A stretch of 64,000 nucleotides of DNA from Elusimicrobia bacterium GWA2_62_23 (GTDB taxonomy: Bacteria > Elusimicrobiota > Elusimicrobia > Elusimicrobiales > UBA9959). A program made the translations under genes and the position numbers. The stretch's first letter is position 1; every line of letters starts with the position of its first letter. The notes beneath the pieces were generated by a model. It was not told the DNA's origin. It ran no database searches and saw only the letters and a program-made list of their open reading frames with translations. This document shows, piece after piece, positions 25,340 to 33,664 of the stretch. The DNA lies in contig MGTV01000010.1 in assembly GCA_001799635.1 (NCBI GenBank), positions 108,228 to 172,227 of the forward strand, read 5' to 3'.

Positions 25340-26347
25340 ATGATAGTATGGATCTTCAGGGCGGTCGCCCTGCTCGGCACCCCGGTGCTGACCTGGCTGA
25401 CCGTGTCAAAGGACCTTAAGGGCGTCGCTTTCGGCGTGCTTATAGGCCTCGTCATAATCGGCATCGAGTACGTCTTCGAGAACGTCAGCCTGTTCTCGCT
25501 CATTATCGGCATCATCGGCGCGGTGGTGGGCATCATCCTGTCCAAACTGCTCGACTACACCGTGTTCCAGATAGACAACGACGGCTTCAGCGCCCTGTGG
25601 CTGCGCTACAACATCATAGTGCGCTACGCGCTGGCCCTGCTGGGCATGATAGTCAGCGTCAAGAAGATCCCCGAGCTCGACGATCTGGACAAGAACATCC
25701 TGTCGCTGGGCCGCAAGGGCGGCAAGAACATGAAGGTGCTGGACCTCAGCGCCATCGTGGATGGCCGCGTGCTCGACATCTGCGACACCCACTTCATCAC
25801 CGGCGGCATCATCACGCCGCGCTTCATAGTGCAGGAACTGCACGCGCTGGCCGAGTCTTCCGAGCCCATCAACCGGGCCAAGGGCCGCCGCGGCCTGGAT
25901 ATTCTCGCCCGCCTGCAGGAATCGCGCGATATCCCGTTCCGCGTGATAGACCGCGACATCCGCGAGGTCCAGGATAACCAGATGAAACTGGTGACCATCG
26001 CCAAGGAACTGGGCGCCTCCATCGTCACGATAGATTTCAACATCAACAAACTGGCCGCGCTCGAGAACGTGACCGTGCTCAACATCAACGACCTGGCCAT
26101 CGCCCTTAAACCGGTGGTGCTGCCCGGCGAGGACACCAGCGTCTTCGTGATGAAGGAAGGCAAGGAGAAGGAGCAGGGCGTGGGCTACCTCGACGACGGC
26201 ACCATGATCGTCATCGAGGACGGCCGCGAGTTCATAGGTAAGAAGGTGGACGCCGTGGTGCAGTCCATCCTGCAGACCTCGCAGGGCCGCATAATTTTCA
26301 CGAGGGTGAAGGGGAAGTCGGCGCAGCAGGGCCCCAAGCTGCCCTGA
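25340..26347 (+). CDS. Membrane-anchored PIN-TRAM domain protein (YacL type)
   Basis: A 335-residue protein with three to four N-terminal membrane segments (1-110), a PIN nuclease-like domain (about 130-255: VLDLSAIVDGRVLDICDTHF, FIVQELHALAES, DNQMKLVTIAKELGASIVTIDFN) and a C-terminal TRAM domain (about 275-330: EGKEKEQGVGYLDDGTMIVIEDG). The acidic residues of the PIN site are kept, so RNA cleavage at the membrane is possible; the physiological target is unknown. AAGGAG upstream of the ATG; 12 bp after radA. Adjacent to ispD as in many genomes. Confidence 0.92.
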   Translation: MIVWIFRAVALLGTPVLTWLTVSKDLKGVAFGVLIGLVIIGIEYVFENVSLFSLIIGIIGAVVGIILSKLLDYTVFQIDNDGFSALWLRYNIIVRYALALLGMIVSVKKIPELDDLDKNILSLGRKGGKNMKVLDLSAIVDGRVLDICDTHFITGGIITPRFIVQELHALAESSEPINRAKGRRGLDILARLQESRDIPFRVIDRDIREVQDNQMKLVTIAKELGASIVTIDFNINKLAALENVTVLNINDLAIALKPVVLPGEDTSVFVMKEGKEKEQGVGYLDDGTMIVIEDGREFIGKKVDAVVQSILQTSQGRIIFTRVKGKSAQQGPKLP

Positions 26348-26354
26348 GGTTAAC

Positions 26355-27548
26355 GTGCCGGCAAGAAAGAAAACATCCGCCGCCGAGGCCATAATACTGG
26401 CCGGCGGCTCGGGGACCCGGATGGGCGGCGACAAGCAGTACCTGCCGCTGGCCGGGCGCCCGATGATCGAATGGACAGTGGAGGCCTTCGCCTCCAGCGG
26501 CCTGTTCGACGGGATCGTGCTCGCTCTCGGCCCGGAGAATTTAAAGAAGTACGGCCCGGCCTGGGCCCGGGCCGGGGTAAAGACCGCGCCGGCCGGGGAG
26601 ACGCGCACCGAATCCCTGCGCAACGCTTTCAGGCTGGTGAGCCCGGGGGCGGAGCTGGTGGCCGTACACGACGGCGCCAGGCCCTTCGCGGACGCGGCCC
26701 TGATAAAAGCCTGCCTGGCCGGGGCCGAGGCGGCGGGTGCCGCGGTGCCGGCGGTGCCGCTCAAGGACACGGTGAAGACCGTGTCGGGGGACGGCAAATC
26801 CTTCGAAAAGACGCCGCCGCGCTCCTCGCTGATGGCGGTGCAGACGCCGCAGTGCTACCGCAGGGCGGTGCTGGCCGGGCTCCTGGAAAGGGCGGCCGCG
26901 GGCAAGGATTACTCGGACGAGTCGCAGGTGCTGGAAGAGATGGGGATCAAGGCCGCGGTGGTGCCGTCCAGCTACCGCAACATCAAGGTGACCACCCCCG
27001 AAGATCTGATCATAGCGGAGGCTTTTATGAAAGACGAAAAAGAAAAAACCGCGACGGGCCGCATTAAGATGCCGGTGAGCCGCGCCGGTTTCGGCTACGA
27101 CATCCACCGCCTGGTGGAGGGCCGCCCGCTGATACTCGGCGGCATCAAGATAGAGCACACCAAGGGGCTGCTCGGCCATTCCGACGGCGACGTGGTGCTG
27201 CACTCGGTCTGCGATGCCCTGCTGGGCTCCATCTCCGCCGGGGAAATAGGCGTCTATTTCCCGCCTACCGACCTGACCATCATGGGCATCTCGAGCATAG
27301 AGATCGCCGAGAAGACCCTGGAAGTGCTGGCCTCCAAAAAAGCCAGGATCGTCAACGTGGATATCACCATAGTGGCCGAGGAGCCCAAGCTCAAGCCGCA
27401 TTACGAGGCCATCCGGGATTCCGTGGCGAAAATACTGAAACTGGACAAGAGCGACGTGAGCGTGAAGGCCAAGAGCCGCGAAGGGCTTGGCGACATCGGC
27501 CACGGCGAGGCTATGGTCTGCTACGCCGCCGCCAGCGTGGTGAAATGA
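26355..27548 (+). CDS. ispDF: Bifunctional IspD-IspF isoprenoid enzyme
   Basis: A 397-residue fusion of two MEP-pathway enzymes. Residues 10-225 are IspD (MEP cytidylyltransferase): LAGGSGTRMGGDKQYLPL, VAVHDGARPF and IKVTTPEDL. Residues 237-397 are IspF (MEcPP synthase): GFGYDIHRLVEG, GLLGHSDGDVVLHSVCDALLG and the closing EGLGDIGHGEA. IspE is not here. Start is GTG at 26355 with TGAGG upstream, 7 bp after the PIN-TRAM gene. Such fusions occur in several bacterial lineages. Confidence 0.96.
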   Translation: MPARKKTSAAEAIILAGGSGTRMGGDKQYLPLAGRPMIEWTVEAFASSGLFDGIVLALGPENLKKYGPAWARAGVKTAPAGETRTESLRNAFRLVSPGAELVAVHDGARPFADAALIKACLAGAEAAGAAVPAVPLKDTVKTVSGDGKSFEKTPPRSSLMAVQTPQCYRRAVLAGLLERAAAGKDYSDESQVLEEMGIKAAVVPSSYRNIKVTTPEDLIIAEAFMKDEKEKTATGRIKMPVSRAGFGYDIHRLVEGRPLILGGIKIEHTKGLLGHSDGDVVLHSVCDALLGSISAGEIGVYFPPTDLTIMGISSIEIAEKTLEVLASKKARIVNVDITIVAEEPKLKPHYEAIRDSVAKILKLDKSDVSVKAKSREGLGDIGHGEAMVCYAAASVVK

Positions 27549-27940
27549 GGATAAAGCTTTTTTTAGCCGGCGCCTGCGCCGCCCTGCTCTGCGCCTGCGG
27601 CGGCGGCGGGCTGCGGCCCGCTAAGGACGGCGCCGCGGTGGCCATGCAGCGGCAGAGCTTCAAGCTGTTTAAAACCCCCGACCCGGAGTTCGAGGCGGAG
27701 CTGGAGGGCATCCTTTCCTCCAGCTACGAGACCGTGACCAGGGCTCACGCCGACGGGACCGGCTTTTTCGCTTACTCACTCTCTCCTAAGGGCGCGGCCT
27801 ACCCGCTGTCGGAGATAGAGGTTTCCTGCCTGGTGCAGGAAGGCGGTCCCCGCTTGGCGGGCAAGAGGCTCTGCGCGGAATTTTTCGGCGAACTGGAACT
27901 GAGGATAGGAAAGGCGCTCGCCGCCAGGCAGCAGGAGTAA
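27545..27940 (+). CDS. Small predicted lipoprotein, unknown function
   Basis: A 131-residue protein with a short signal peptide ending in the lipobox LLCAC, giving lipidated Cys18 followed by GGGG. The mature part is short and mixed alpha/beta with two cysteines (EVSCLVQ, GKRLCAEF) that may form a disulfide. Family not recognised. Its ATG overlaps the ispDF stop by 4 nt, and cysS starts 10 bp downstream, so it is in the operon. Confidence 0.75.
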   Translation: MRIKLFLAGACAALLCACGGGGLRPAKDGAAVAMQRQSFKLFKTPDPEFEAELEGILSSSYETVTRAHADGTGFFAYSLSPKGAAYPLSEIEVSCLVQEGGPRLAGKRLCAEFFGELELRIGKALAARQQE

Positions 27941-27950
27941 GGAACATCGT

Positions 27951-29363
27951 ATGGACTTCAGGATATACAACACTCTTACCAGGCAGAAAGAACTCTTTAA
28001 ACCGTTGAAGGCGGGCGAGGTCGGCATTTATACCTGCGGGCCCACCGTTTACCACTACGCGCACATAGGCAACTTGCGCACGTATATCACCGAGGATACC
28101 TTCGTGCGGATGCTGAAGTTCTTCGGCTGGAAGGTCAAGCGCGTCATGAACATCACCGACGTGGGCCACCTTACCTCCGACGCCGATACCGGCGAGGACA
28201 AGATGGAGCTGGGCGCCAAGCGCGAAGGCAAGACCGCCTGGGAAGTCGCCAGGTTCTACGCGGAAGCTTTTTTCAAGGACTACAAGGCGCTTAACTGCCT
28301 GCCTCCGGACGTGCTCTGCCCGGCTACCGATTATGTAAAAGAAATGATAGATATGGCGCTGGTCCTGGAGAAGAAGGGCTACACCTATGACATTCCGGGA
28401 GACGGGGTCTATTTTGATACGGCCAAGCTGTCGGACTACGGCAAGCTCGTGGGTAAGGCCCACGTGGAAGGCATCAAGGAAGGCGCGCGCGTGGAGGCCA
28501 ACGCCCAGAAACGCCACCCCGCCGATTTCGCCGTCTGGAAATTCGCCGCCCCCGGCGAGAAGCGGCAGATGGAGTGGGATTCTCCCTGGGGCCGCGGGTT
28601 CCCCGGCTGGCATATGGAATGTTCCGCCATGGCGGTAAAGCACCTGGGCGAGACCATAGACATCCACTGGGGCGGAGAGGACCACGTGGCGGTGCACCAT
28701 ACCAATGAGATAGCCCAAAGCGAGGCCGCCAGCGGCAAGCCTTTCGCTAATTACTGGATGCACGCGCGCTTTCTGGTGACCGGGGATGAAGGGAAGATGT
28801 CTAAAAGCGCCGGGGATTTCCTCACTACCTCCACACTTCCGGAAAAAGGCTACGACCCGCTGGCCTACCGTTATTACTGCCTGCTCACGCATTACCGCAA
28901 GCAGCTCGAGTTCACCTGGGAAGGCGTGGAGGCGGCCGCACGCGGCCTGGACGGCCTGCGCACACTCGCGCAGAAGGTGAAGGCGGAGGCCGGCACGGCC
29001 ACGCACTCGCTGGACCGCGAGGCGAAATATTTCAAGGACTTCGAGGCCGCCCTGGCCGACGACGTGAACCTGCCGGCGGCCCTCGCCGTGCTGTGGGAAA
29101 CCCTCAAGGACGGCTCCGTCCCGGCCGCGCAGCGCCTGGCTTTCGCGCTGAAGGCCGAGGAGGTCACCGCGCTGGACCTCTTCAAGGCGAAAGAGGAGGG
29201 GGAACTTCCCGCCGAGGCCGCGGCGCTCATCGCCGAGCGCGAGCTGGCCCGCAAGAACAAGGATTGGAAGAAGTCCGACGAACTCCGCAAAGCCCTCGCC
29301 GAAAAGGGCGTGTTGATAGAGGACACCCCGAAAGGCACCAAATGGAAGCTCGCTCGCGGATGA
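27951..29363 (+). CDS. cysS: Cysteinyl-tRNA synthetase
   Basis: A 470-residue class I synthetase. YTCGPTVYHYAHIGNLRTY carries the zinc-binding Cys and the HIGH signature; the KMSKS loop is GKMSKSAGDF; GWHMECSAMAVKHLG and HWGGEDHVAVHHTNEIAQ supply the other zinc ligands and substrate site. The C-terminal helical domain is complete. AGGAAC precedes the ATG. The next gene overlaps its stop by 4 nt. Confidence 0.97.
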   Translation: MDFRIYNTLTRQKELFKPLKAGEVGIYTCGPTVYHYAHIGNLRTYITEDTFVRMLKFFGWKVKRVMNITDVGHLTSDADTGEDKMELGAKREGKTAWEVARFYAEAFFKDYKALNCLPPDVLCPATDYVKEMIDMALVLEKKGYTYDIPGDGVYFDTAKLSDYGKLVGKAHVEGIKEGARVEANAQKRHPADFAVWKFAAPGEKRQMEWDSPWGRGFPGWHMECSAMAVKHLGETIDIHWGGEDHVAVHHTNEIAQSEAASGKPFANYWMHARFLVTGDEGKMSKSAGDFLTTSTLPEKGYDPLAYRYYCLLTHYRKQLEFTWEGVEAAARGLDGLRTLAQKVKAEAGTATHSLDREAKYFKDFEAALADDVNLPAALAVLWETLKDGSVPAAQRLAFALKAEEVTALDLFKAKEEGELPAEAAALIAERELARKNKDWKKSDELRKALAEKGVLIEDTPKGTKWKLARG

Positions 29364-30322
29364 AGGGTTTCGCCGCCGCGCTGTTCCTGCTGTTGTCCTT
29401 CTGCGCCGCCCCGCTGCGCGCGCAGGAGGCCGCCTCGCGCACCTATACGCTGAAGGACGGCTCCACGCTGACCTACGCCAAGCCCGGGCTCTGGCGCACC
29501 ATAGGCGCCGGGCCCTCCGATTGGGGCTTGTTCGTAAAGCAGAGCTTCACCAAGGAAAGCCTGCCGTGGCTGGCCGCCATCGGCGCTTCCACCGTCCTGC
29601 TGATAAAATACGACCAGGAGATCTACGAAGAAACGCGCCGCGTCGGCGACCGGCTCAATATCTCCAGCGTGGATAAGACCAAGACCTACCTCAGGATCGG
29701 CGGGGTTTCGGTTTTCCGCGGCCCGAGTGACCTGGGTTCGGCTTTCTACTTCATCGGCGACGGCTGGGTGAACCTGGGCCTGATGGGTTATTTTGAAGCG
29801 CGCGGCCTGATGAAGGACGACTGGCGCGCCCTGCAGACCGGCCACCAGCTGGCTGAAGGCCTCCTGGTCACCGGCTTCACCACCCAGGTGATGAAGCGCG
29901 TTACCGGCCGCGAGACGCCCCGCGCCGCCACCGCCGACCGCGGCGTGTGGCGCATGTTCCCGTCCTTCAATGATTTTCAGGCGCACCGCACGCGCTACGA
30001 CGCTTTTCCCTCCGGCCACCTCGCCACCTGCATGATGACGCTCACCGTGATAGCCGAGAACTACCCGGAGAAAAAATATATAAAGCCGCTGGGCTATACG
30101 CTGCTGACGGCGCTCAGTTTCCAGATGGTCAATAACGGTGTGCACTGGGCGAGCGACTACCCGCTGGGCCTGGCCGTGGGCTATGGCATAGGCAAGGCCA
30201 TCGCTGCCGGCGGGCGCACGTCCGCCAAGCGGTCCCCGGCCGCAACGGCCCAGGCCATACGCTTCGCGCCTTACCTGTCTCCTGAGGGGGCCGTTGGGGC
30301 GGCCATGACTTACCGGTTCTAA
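29360..30322 (+). CDS. Exported PAP2-family phosphatase
   Basis: A 320-residue protein with a signal peptide (MKGFAAALFLLLSFCAAPLRA) and several hydrophobic stretches. The PAP2 phosphatase motifs are present: K-R-V-T-G-R-E-T-P, P-S-G-H (AFPSGHLATC) and the closing VHWASDYPLG. Lipid phosphate or undecaprenyl diphosphate phosphatase activity in the envelope is likely. The ATG overlaps the cysS stop (ATGA). The final MTYRF has the terminal aromatic of an outer-membrane protein, which is unusual for PAP2 enzymes. Confidence 0.85.
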   Translation: MKGFAAALFLLLSFCAAPLRAQEAASRTYTLKDGSTLTYAKPGLWRTIGAGPSDWGLFVKQSFTKESLPWLAAIGASTVLLIKYDQEIYEETRRVGDRLNISSVDKTKTYLRIGGVSVFRGPSDLGSAFYFIGDGWVNLGLMGYFEARGLMKDDWRALQTGHQLAEGLLVTGFTTQVMKRVTGRETPRAATADRGVWRMFPSFNDFQAHRTRYDAFPSGHLATCMMTLTVIAENYPEKKYIKPLGYTLLTALSFQMVNNGVHWASDYPLGLAVGYGIGKAIAAGGRTSAKRSPAATAQAIRFAPYLSPEGAVGAAMTYRF

Positions 30323-30339
30323 AAAGCGTCTTTTTTTGG

Positions 30340-30345
30340 TAAAAT
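30340..30345 (+). promoter_or_regulatory. Candidate -10 box (TAAAAT) of tRNA-Gly
   Basis: TAAAAT lies 22 nt before the 5' end of tRNA-Gly, following a run of seven T. No convincing -35 box. Confidence 0.35.
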
Positions 30346-30367
30346 ATTAGGGTAGTAACGCCATTAA

Positions 30368-30441
30368 GCGGGCGTGGTTCAATGGTAGAACGGGACCTTG
30401 CCAAGGTTCAGACGAGGGTTCGATTCCCTTCGCCCGCTCCA
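30368..30441 (+). tRNA. tRNA-Gly (anticodon GCC)
   Basis: A 74-nt tRNA with acceptor arms GCGGGCG / CGCCCGC, D-arm around TGGTTCAATGGTAGAA, anticodon stem-loop CCTTGCCAAGG giving GCC, T-loop GTTCGATTC, and an encoded 3' CCA at 30439-30441. It is followed 15 bp later by an IS element and an AT-rich island, a usual integration site. Confidence 0.96.
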
Positions 30442-30455
30442 AAATTTTAGGGGTA

Positions 30456-30476
30456 TATACCGGACACACCGGTAAC
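30456..30476 (+). repeat. IS left inverted repeat, outer copy
   Basis: A 21-bp sequence starting TATACCGGACACA and ending GGTAAC. It shares the first 13 bases with the right end (reverse complement). Confidence 0.65.
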
Positions 30477-30479
30477 ATA

Positions 30480-31667
30480 TTATACCGGATACATAGGTAA
30501 CACTTTGAGCCCAAAGGGATTCCCGATGGGCTCAAATCTTTTATCCTCCAGATCAAAATACCCCAGGTCATAGTCCATAAACGTCACCAGCCATATTCCT
30601 TCCCCGACCTCTTTGATCCCGACGTGCTGCCCGGCCAGCGGCTTGCACAGATTAATCTTCTTTTTCCCCATGCAGATCCTACCGCAATGCGTCACCAGGA
30701 CCGTCTTATCGTGGAACGGATACTCCGGGGTGATCAATCCCCGGTATGGCTTTACCGAGGGCGTATACACCTCTCCCGGGCATTTCATCCCCAGCGCCTC
30801 GTGCGGCCTCTCGCTATTGAATTCATCAACGAATTCGTCGAACCGCGCCTGCTGCTGCAGAAAATTCTCTCCCGGCGGCCTCGTGGTCTCTTTCTTCAGC
30901 GTCAGATGCATCCGCTCGTGCCGCCCGTTCTGCTGCGGGTTCCCTGGCTTGATACGCTCTATATCAATACCGAGCCTCAACCACCACACTGAAAGTTTAC
31001 TGAGCTGGAACAACGCCCCAGGCGAGGCAAAAGGCACGCCATTGTCGGTACGGATGGCCCTCGGCAGCCCACGCTCCCTGAATACACGCTCGAACACGCC
31101 GAACGAGGGGTTCTCTTTGGTTGTCTCAAGGGCCTCGCAGGCCAAGATGTACCGGCTCGCCTGATCCGTTATCGTCAGCGGGTAGCAGTAGCGCCTGTCG
31201 CCCATCATGAATTCGCCCTTGAAGTCCGCGCACCATAAGTCGTTAGGCTGCCGCCCCTCCGACAGCGGCGTCCCTGTTGCCCTGTTCCTTCTGCGGCCGC
31301 GTCTGGTCACCAGCCCGTGCCTGTCCAGCACCGCGTGCACGGTGCTTTTGGCGGGCGGTTTTATTTCTGGATATTTGCGAAGGATCAGTTCCCTGATCTT
31401 CGGCGCGCCCCAGTGGGGTTTCTCCTGCTTCAGTTTCAGGATGGTGTGCTCCACCTGGACCGGCAACTGATTGGCGTAGCGGTACGGCCGGCGGCTCCGG
31501 TCGGCGAAAGATTGCGCGCCGCTCATACAGTACCTGTTCCAGAACTTATACCCGGTCTTCCGGGAGATGCCGTACTCGCGGCACAACGAGCTCATCTGCT
31601 CCCCGTCCAGCAGCCTTACCACGAATTTCATTCTTTCGTCCATAACAGAATATTCCTTCCATGGCAT
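30480..31667 (-). CDS. IS481-family transposase
   Basis: A 395-residue DDE transposase. An N-terminal helix-turn-helix (MSSLCREYGISRKTGYKFW) is followed by the rve-type catalytic core with Asp148 (DLWCADFKGEF), Asp208 (IRTDNGVPF) and Glu251 (NGRHERMHLTL). The C-terminal 90 residues carry the small beta-rich tail seen in IS481 members. Start is ATG at 31667 with AGGAGG upstream; a longer frame to 31751 runs through the inverted repeat and is rejected. The gene looks intact. Its GC content is lower than the host genes. Confidence 0.9.
   Translation of the reverse strand: MPWKEYSVMDERMKFVVRLLDGEQMSSLCREYGISRKTGYKFWNRYCMSGAQSFADRSRRPYRYANQLPVQVEHTILKLKQEKPHWGAPKIRELILRKYPEIKPPAKSTVHAVLDRHGLVTRRGRRRNRATGTPLSEGRQPNDLWCADFKGEFMMGDRRYCYPLTITDQASRYILACEALETTKENPSFGVFERVFRERGLPRAIRTDNGVPFASPGALFQLSKLSVWWLRLGIDIERIKPGNPQQNGRHERMHLTLKKETTRPPGENFLQQQARFDEFVDEFNSERPHEALGMKCPGEVYTPSVKPYRGLITPEYPFHDKTVLVTHCGRICMGKKKINLCKPLAGQHVGIKEVGEGIWLVTFMDYDLGYFDLEDKRFEPIGNPFGLKVLPMYPV
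30481..30501 (+). repeat. IS left inverted repeat, inner copy
   Basis: TATACCGGATACATAGGTAAC, matching the reverse complement of the right end at 19 of 21 bases. It encodes the last residues and the stop of the transposase. It lies 25 bp from the outer copy. Confidence 0.75.
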
Positions 31668-31696
31668 AGGTGACCTCCTGGTCCTATGCCAGAATT

Positions 31697-31717
31697 GTAA
31701 CCTATGTGTCCGGTATA
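31697..31717 (-). repeat. IS right inverted repeat
   Basis: The reverse complement reads TATACCGGACACATAGGTTAC, matching both left copies. It lies 30 bp upstream of the transposase start. Confidence 0.75.
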
Positions 31718-31723
31718 GACTCC

Positions 31724-31980
31724 TGTATGCCATGTTGGCACATACTAACACGTTGCAAATTAGTATGAAAGTGTGTATGCTATGTCAACACATACTAATG
31801 CATTGCAAATTAGTATGAAAGTGCGTGTCACATGTCAGCACATACTAATCTATTGCAAATTAGTATGAAATAGTGTATACTATGTCAACACATACTAATC
31901 CATTAAAAATTAGTATGTCTTGGTACATGTTATTCAATATGTGCTAATTCGTCGCAAATTGGCATAGAAAGCGTGTATAG
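31724..31980. repeat. Array of 50-bp palindromic repeats upstream of fic
   Basis: Units begin at 31741, 31791, 31841 and 31891, exactly 50 bp apart, with a partial unit before (31724-31740) and a degenerate one after (31938-31980). Each holds the dyad CATACTAAT-N9-ATTAGTATG followed by a conserved linker like GTGTATGCTATGTCAACA. Because the linkers are conserved too, this is not a CRISPR. It fills the 329-bp gap between the transposase and fic and looks like an iteron or multi-operator array. Confidence 0.85.
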
Positions 31981-31996
31981 TGAGGGCTATAAATAT

Positions 31997-33340
31997 ATGC
32001 AAATACCCGAAAATCCTCCAGACTTTATCCAAATGTTTAAGGACAATTCCGATGTTGTAAAAGAACTTTTAAAGCCAGAAGTCAGAAATCTTGTCGATAA
32101 AAGCATAAGGGAGTACCCATATTGGAGCAAGTTTAAATATTGGCAAATGCCTGCTGGGTTAACCCCTGAAATCGCCTGGGTTTTGAGAGAGTTTTTGGCT
32201 ATAGGTGAGCGGAAAAATATTCCGTTGCGGGATACGAAATCCCAACCGTTCTCGTATTGGTTGCCAGATTCGGCTCAAGAGACGTTGCATAATATTGACC
32301 GGCAAAATCCAGGCGAAAAATCTTTTACTGGTGAGATCCCGTCTCCGCAAGAGAGAGACCGATATATAGTTAGTTCATTGATGGAAGAAGCTATTGCCTC
32401 AAGTCAAATTGAGGGTGCTGCAACAACACGGCGAGTGGCAAAAGAGATGCTTAGAACGGGGCGTCCTCCGGCCAATAAATCGGAGAAGATGATTTTGAAC
32501 AACTATCGGGCCATGGAGCGGCTCCGTGAGTTGAAAAAACATCCTCTTACCCTTGAAGTCCTGAACGAATTGCACGTAATACTTACAGAAGGCACCTTGG
32601 ACGATGAGGCGGCTTCTGGTCGGTTACGGCAAAGTCCGAAGGATGATGACGTTTGTGTGTATGATGATGAAAACAATATTATTCATCGTCCTCCCAATGG
32701 GGATGAATTGCCCGCGCGTCTTGATGTGTTTTTAAAATTCGCGAACGATGAGGATTCGCGACATTTTATCCACCCAGTAGTAAAAGCCATACTTCTGCAT
32801 TTTTGGATAGGGTACATTCATCCATATGTTGACGGAAATGGAAGAACTGCAAGAGCGGTGTTTTATTGGTATTTATTGAGAAAAGGTTATTGGCTATTTG
32901 AGTTCGTGTCGCTATCCCGAATGGTTCTTCGGGCGTGGAAGCAATACGCCAGGGCCTTTGTGTATTCAGAGCGTGCTGGAAATGATGTTACCTATTTCAT
33001 AATGTTCAATCTTCAGGCAATTCAGTTGGCAGTAGGAGAGGTCCATCGGTATATAAACAAAAAACAGGCGGAAATCAATCAGGCGGCTACACTGTTAAGG
33101 GGTGTCGACGATTTTAATAGAAGGCAGAGAGAGCTGCTTCTTGATGCACTTAGGAAGCCAGGAAGAATATATTCGATCTACAATCACCAAAAAATACACA
33201 GCATATCTTACCAGAGTGCGCGAACGGATTTGCTGGATTTGGTGGCGAAGAAGTTGTTCCATGTTTCGAAATCCGGGAAAACCCATGAGTTTATGGCAGT
33301 CAATAATCTGCGCGAATTAATTGATGCAAAGAATCAGTGA
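31997..33340 (+). CDS. Fic family AMP-transferase with N-terminal inhibitory motif
   Basis: A 447-residue Fic protein. The catalytic motif HPYVDGNGRTAR begins at His275. The inhibitory helix motif S-S-Q-I-E-G lies at 135-140 (Glu139), marking class II Fic proteins that hold themselves inactive until the helix moves. A winged-helix-like C-terminal domain (RIYSIYNHQKIHSISYQSARTDL) follows, common in DNA-associated Fic proteins. Known members transfer AMP to Tyr/Ser/Thr of target proteins. The ATG at 31997 has TGAGGG upstream; a GTG at 31973 lies inside the last degenerate repeat and is less likely. The gene is AT-rich, unlike its neighbours, which suggests transfer. Confidence 0.9.
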   Translation: MQIPENPPDFIQMFKDNSDVVKELLKPEVRNLVDKSIREYPYWSKFKYWQMPAGLTPEIAWVLREFLAIGERKNIPLRDTKSQPFSYWLPDSAQETLHNIDRQNPGEKSFTGEIPSPQERDRYIVSSLMEEAIASSQIEGAATTRRVAKEMLRTGRPPANKSEKMILNNYRAMERLRELKKHPLTLEVLNELHVILTEGTLDDEAASGRLRQSPKDDDVCVYDDENNIIHRPPNGDELPARLDVFLKFANDEDSRHFIHPVVKAILLHFWIGYIHPYVDGNGRTARAVFYWYLLRKGYWLFEFVSLSRMVLRAWKQYARAFVYSERAGNDVTYFIMFNLQAIQLAVGEVHRYINKKQAEINQAATLLRGVDDFNRRQRELLLDALRKPGRIYSIYNHQKIHSISYQSARTDLLDLVAKKLFHVSKSGKTHEFMAVNNLRELIDAKNQ

Positions 33341-33498
33341 TAGATGGGTGAGGTGTGCGGCGTTGATGTCTGTTGGGTGTCCAAACTGGCAAAGTGGCAA
33401 AACGGAATTGGCAGGCATTGCGAGGTCCGGCTGACCCTGGTCTGGCTGTAGTGATATTGGCCCCTTGGCGCATACCGGGACACTCTGACCTTAGGATA

Positions 33499-33593
33499 GG
33501 GCCGCCCCGCGGCCCCTTATATATAAATACCTATGAGATGGGGGGGATGCGGGCCAGAGGGCCCAGGGAGGGCCTATGCGCAGACCTAGGCCC
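33499..33593. other. Cluster of three GC-rich hairpins in 331-bp gap
   Basis: The gap 33341-33671 contains no credible gene. It holds GGGCCGC-CCC-GCGGCCC (33499-33515), GGGCC-AGAG-GGCCC (33551-33564) and GGGCCTA...TAGGCCC (33570-33593). The first is followed by an AT stretch and may end the fic transcript. It marks the return to GC-rich sequence at the right side of the island. Confidence 0.45.
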
Positions 33594-33658
33594 CGGGTAG
33601 GCATTAATACGGCGCTGCTCTGGGCCTATGGCCTCTTATGAAAAGGCCGCGTTTACGT

Positions 33659-33664
33659 TAAACT
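33659..33664 (+). promoter_or_regulatory. Candidate -10 box (TAAACT), leaderless start
   Basis: TAAACT ends 7 nt before the ATG at 33672; no Shine-Dalgarno sequence is present. Confidence 0.3.

Larger units (their letters stand above)
30456..31717 (-). mobile_element. IS481-type insertion sequence
   Basis: An element of about 1.26 kb with one DDE transposase gene on the minus strand and imperfect terminal inverted repeats with core TATACCGGAYACA. The right end is 31697-31717. On the left there are two copies, 30456-30476 and 30481-30501, so the exact left boundary is uncertain. No target duplication could be recognised. It lies between tRNA-Gly and the 50-bp repeat array. Confidence 0.85.

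Noticed and set aside
31567-31818. Small plus-strand open frame through the IS end and repeat array
   Set aside because: It crosses the IS inverted repeat and two 50-bp units and has no initiation signal.
31724-31980. CRISPR array
   Set aside because: Period is exactly 50 bp but the segments between dyads are themselves conserved, so there are no unique spacers, and no cas genes are near.
31973-31996. GTG start for fic at 31973
   Set aside because: It lies within the degenerate last repeat unit; ATG at 31997 has TGAGGG upstream and begins a better N-terminus.
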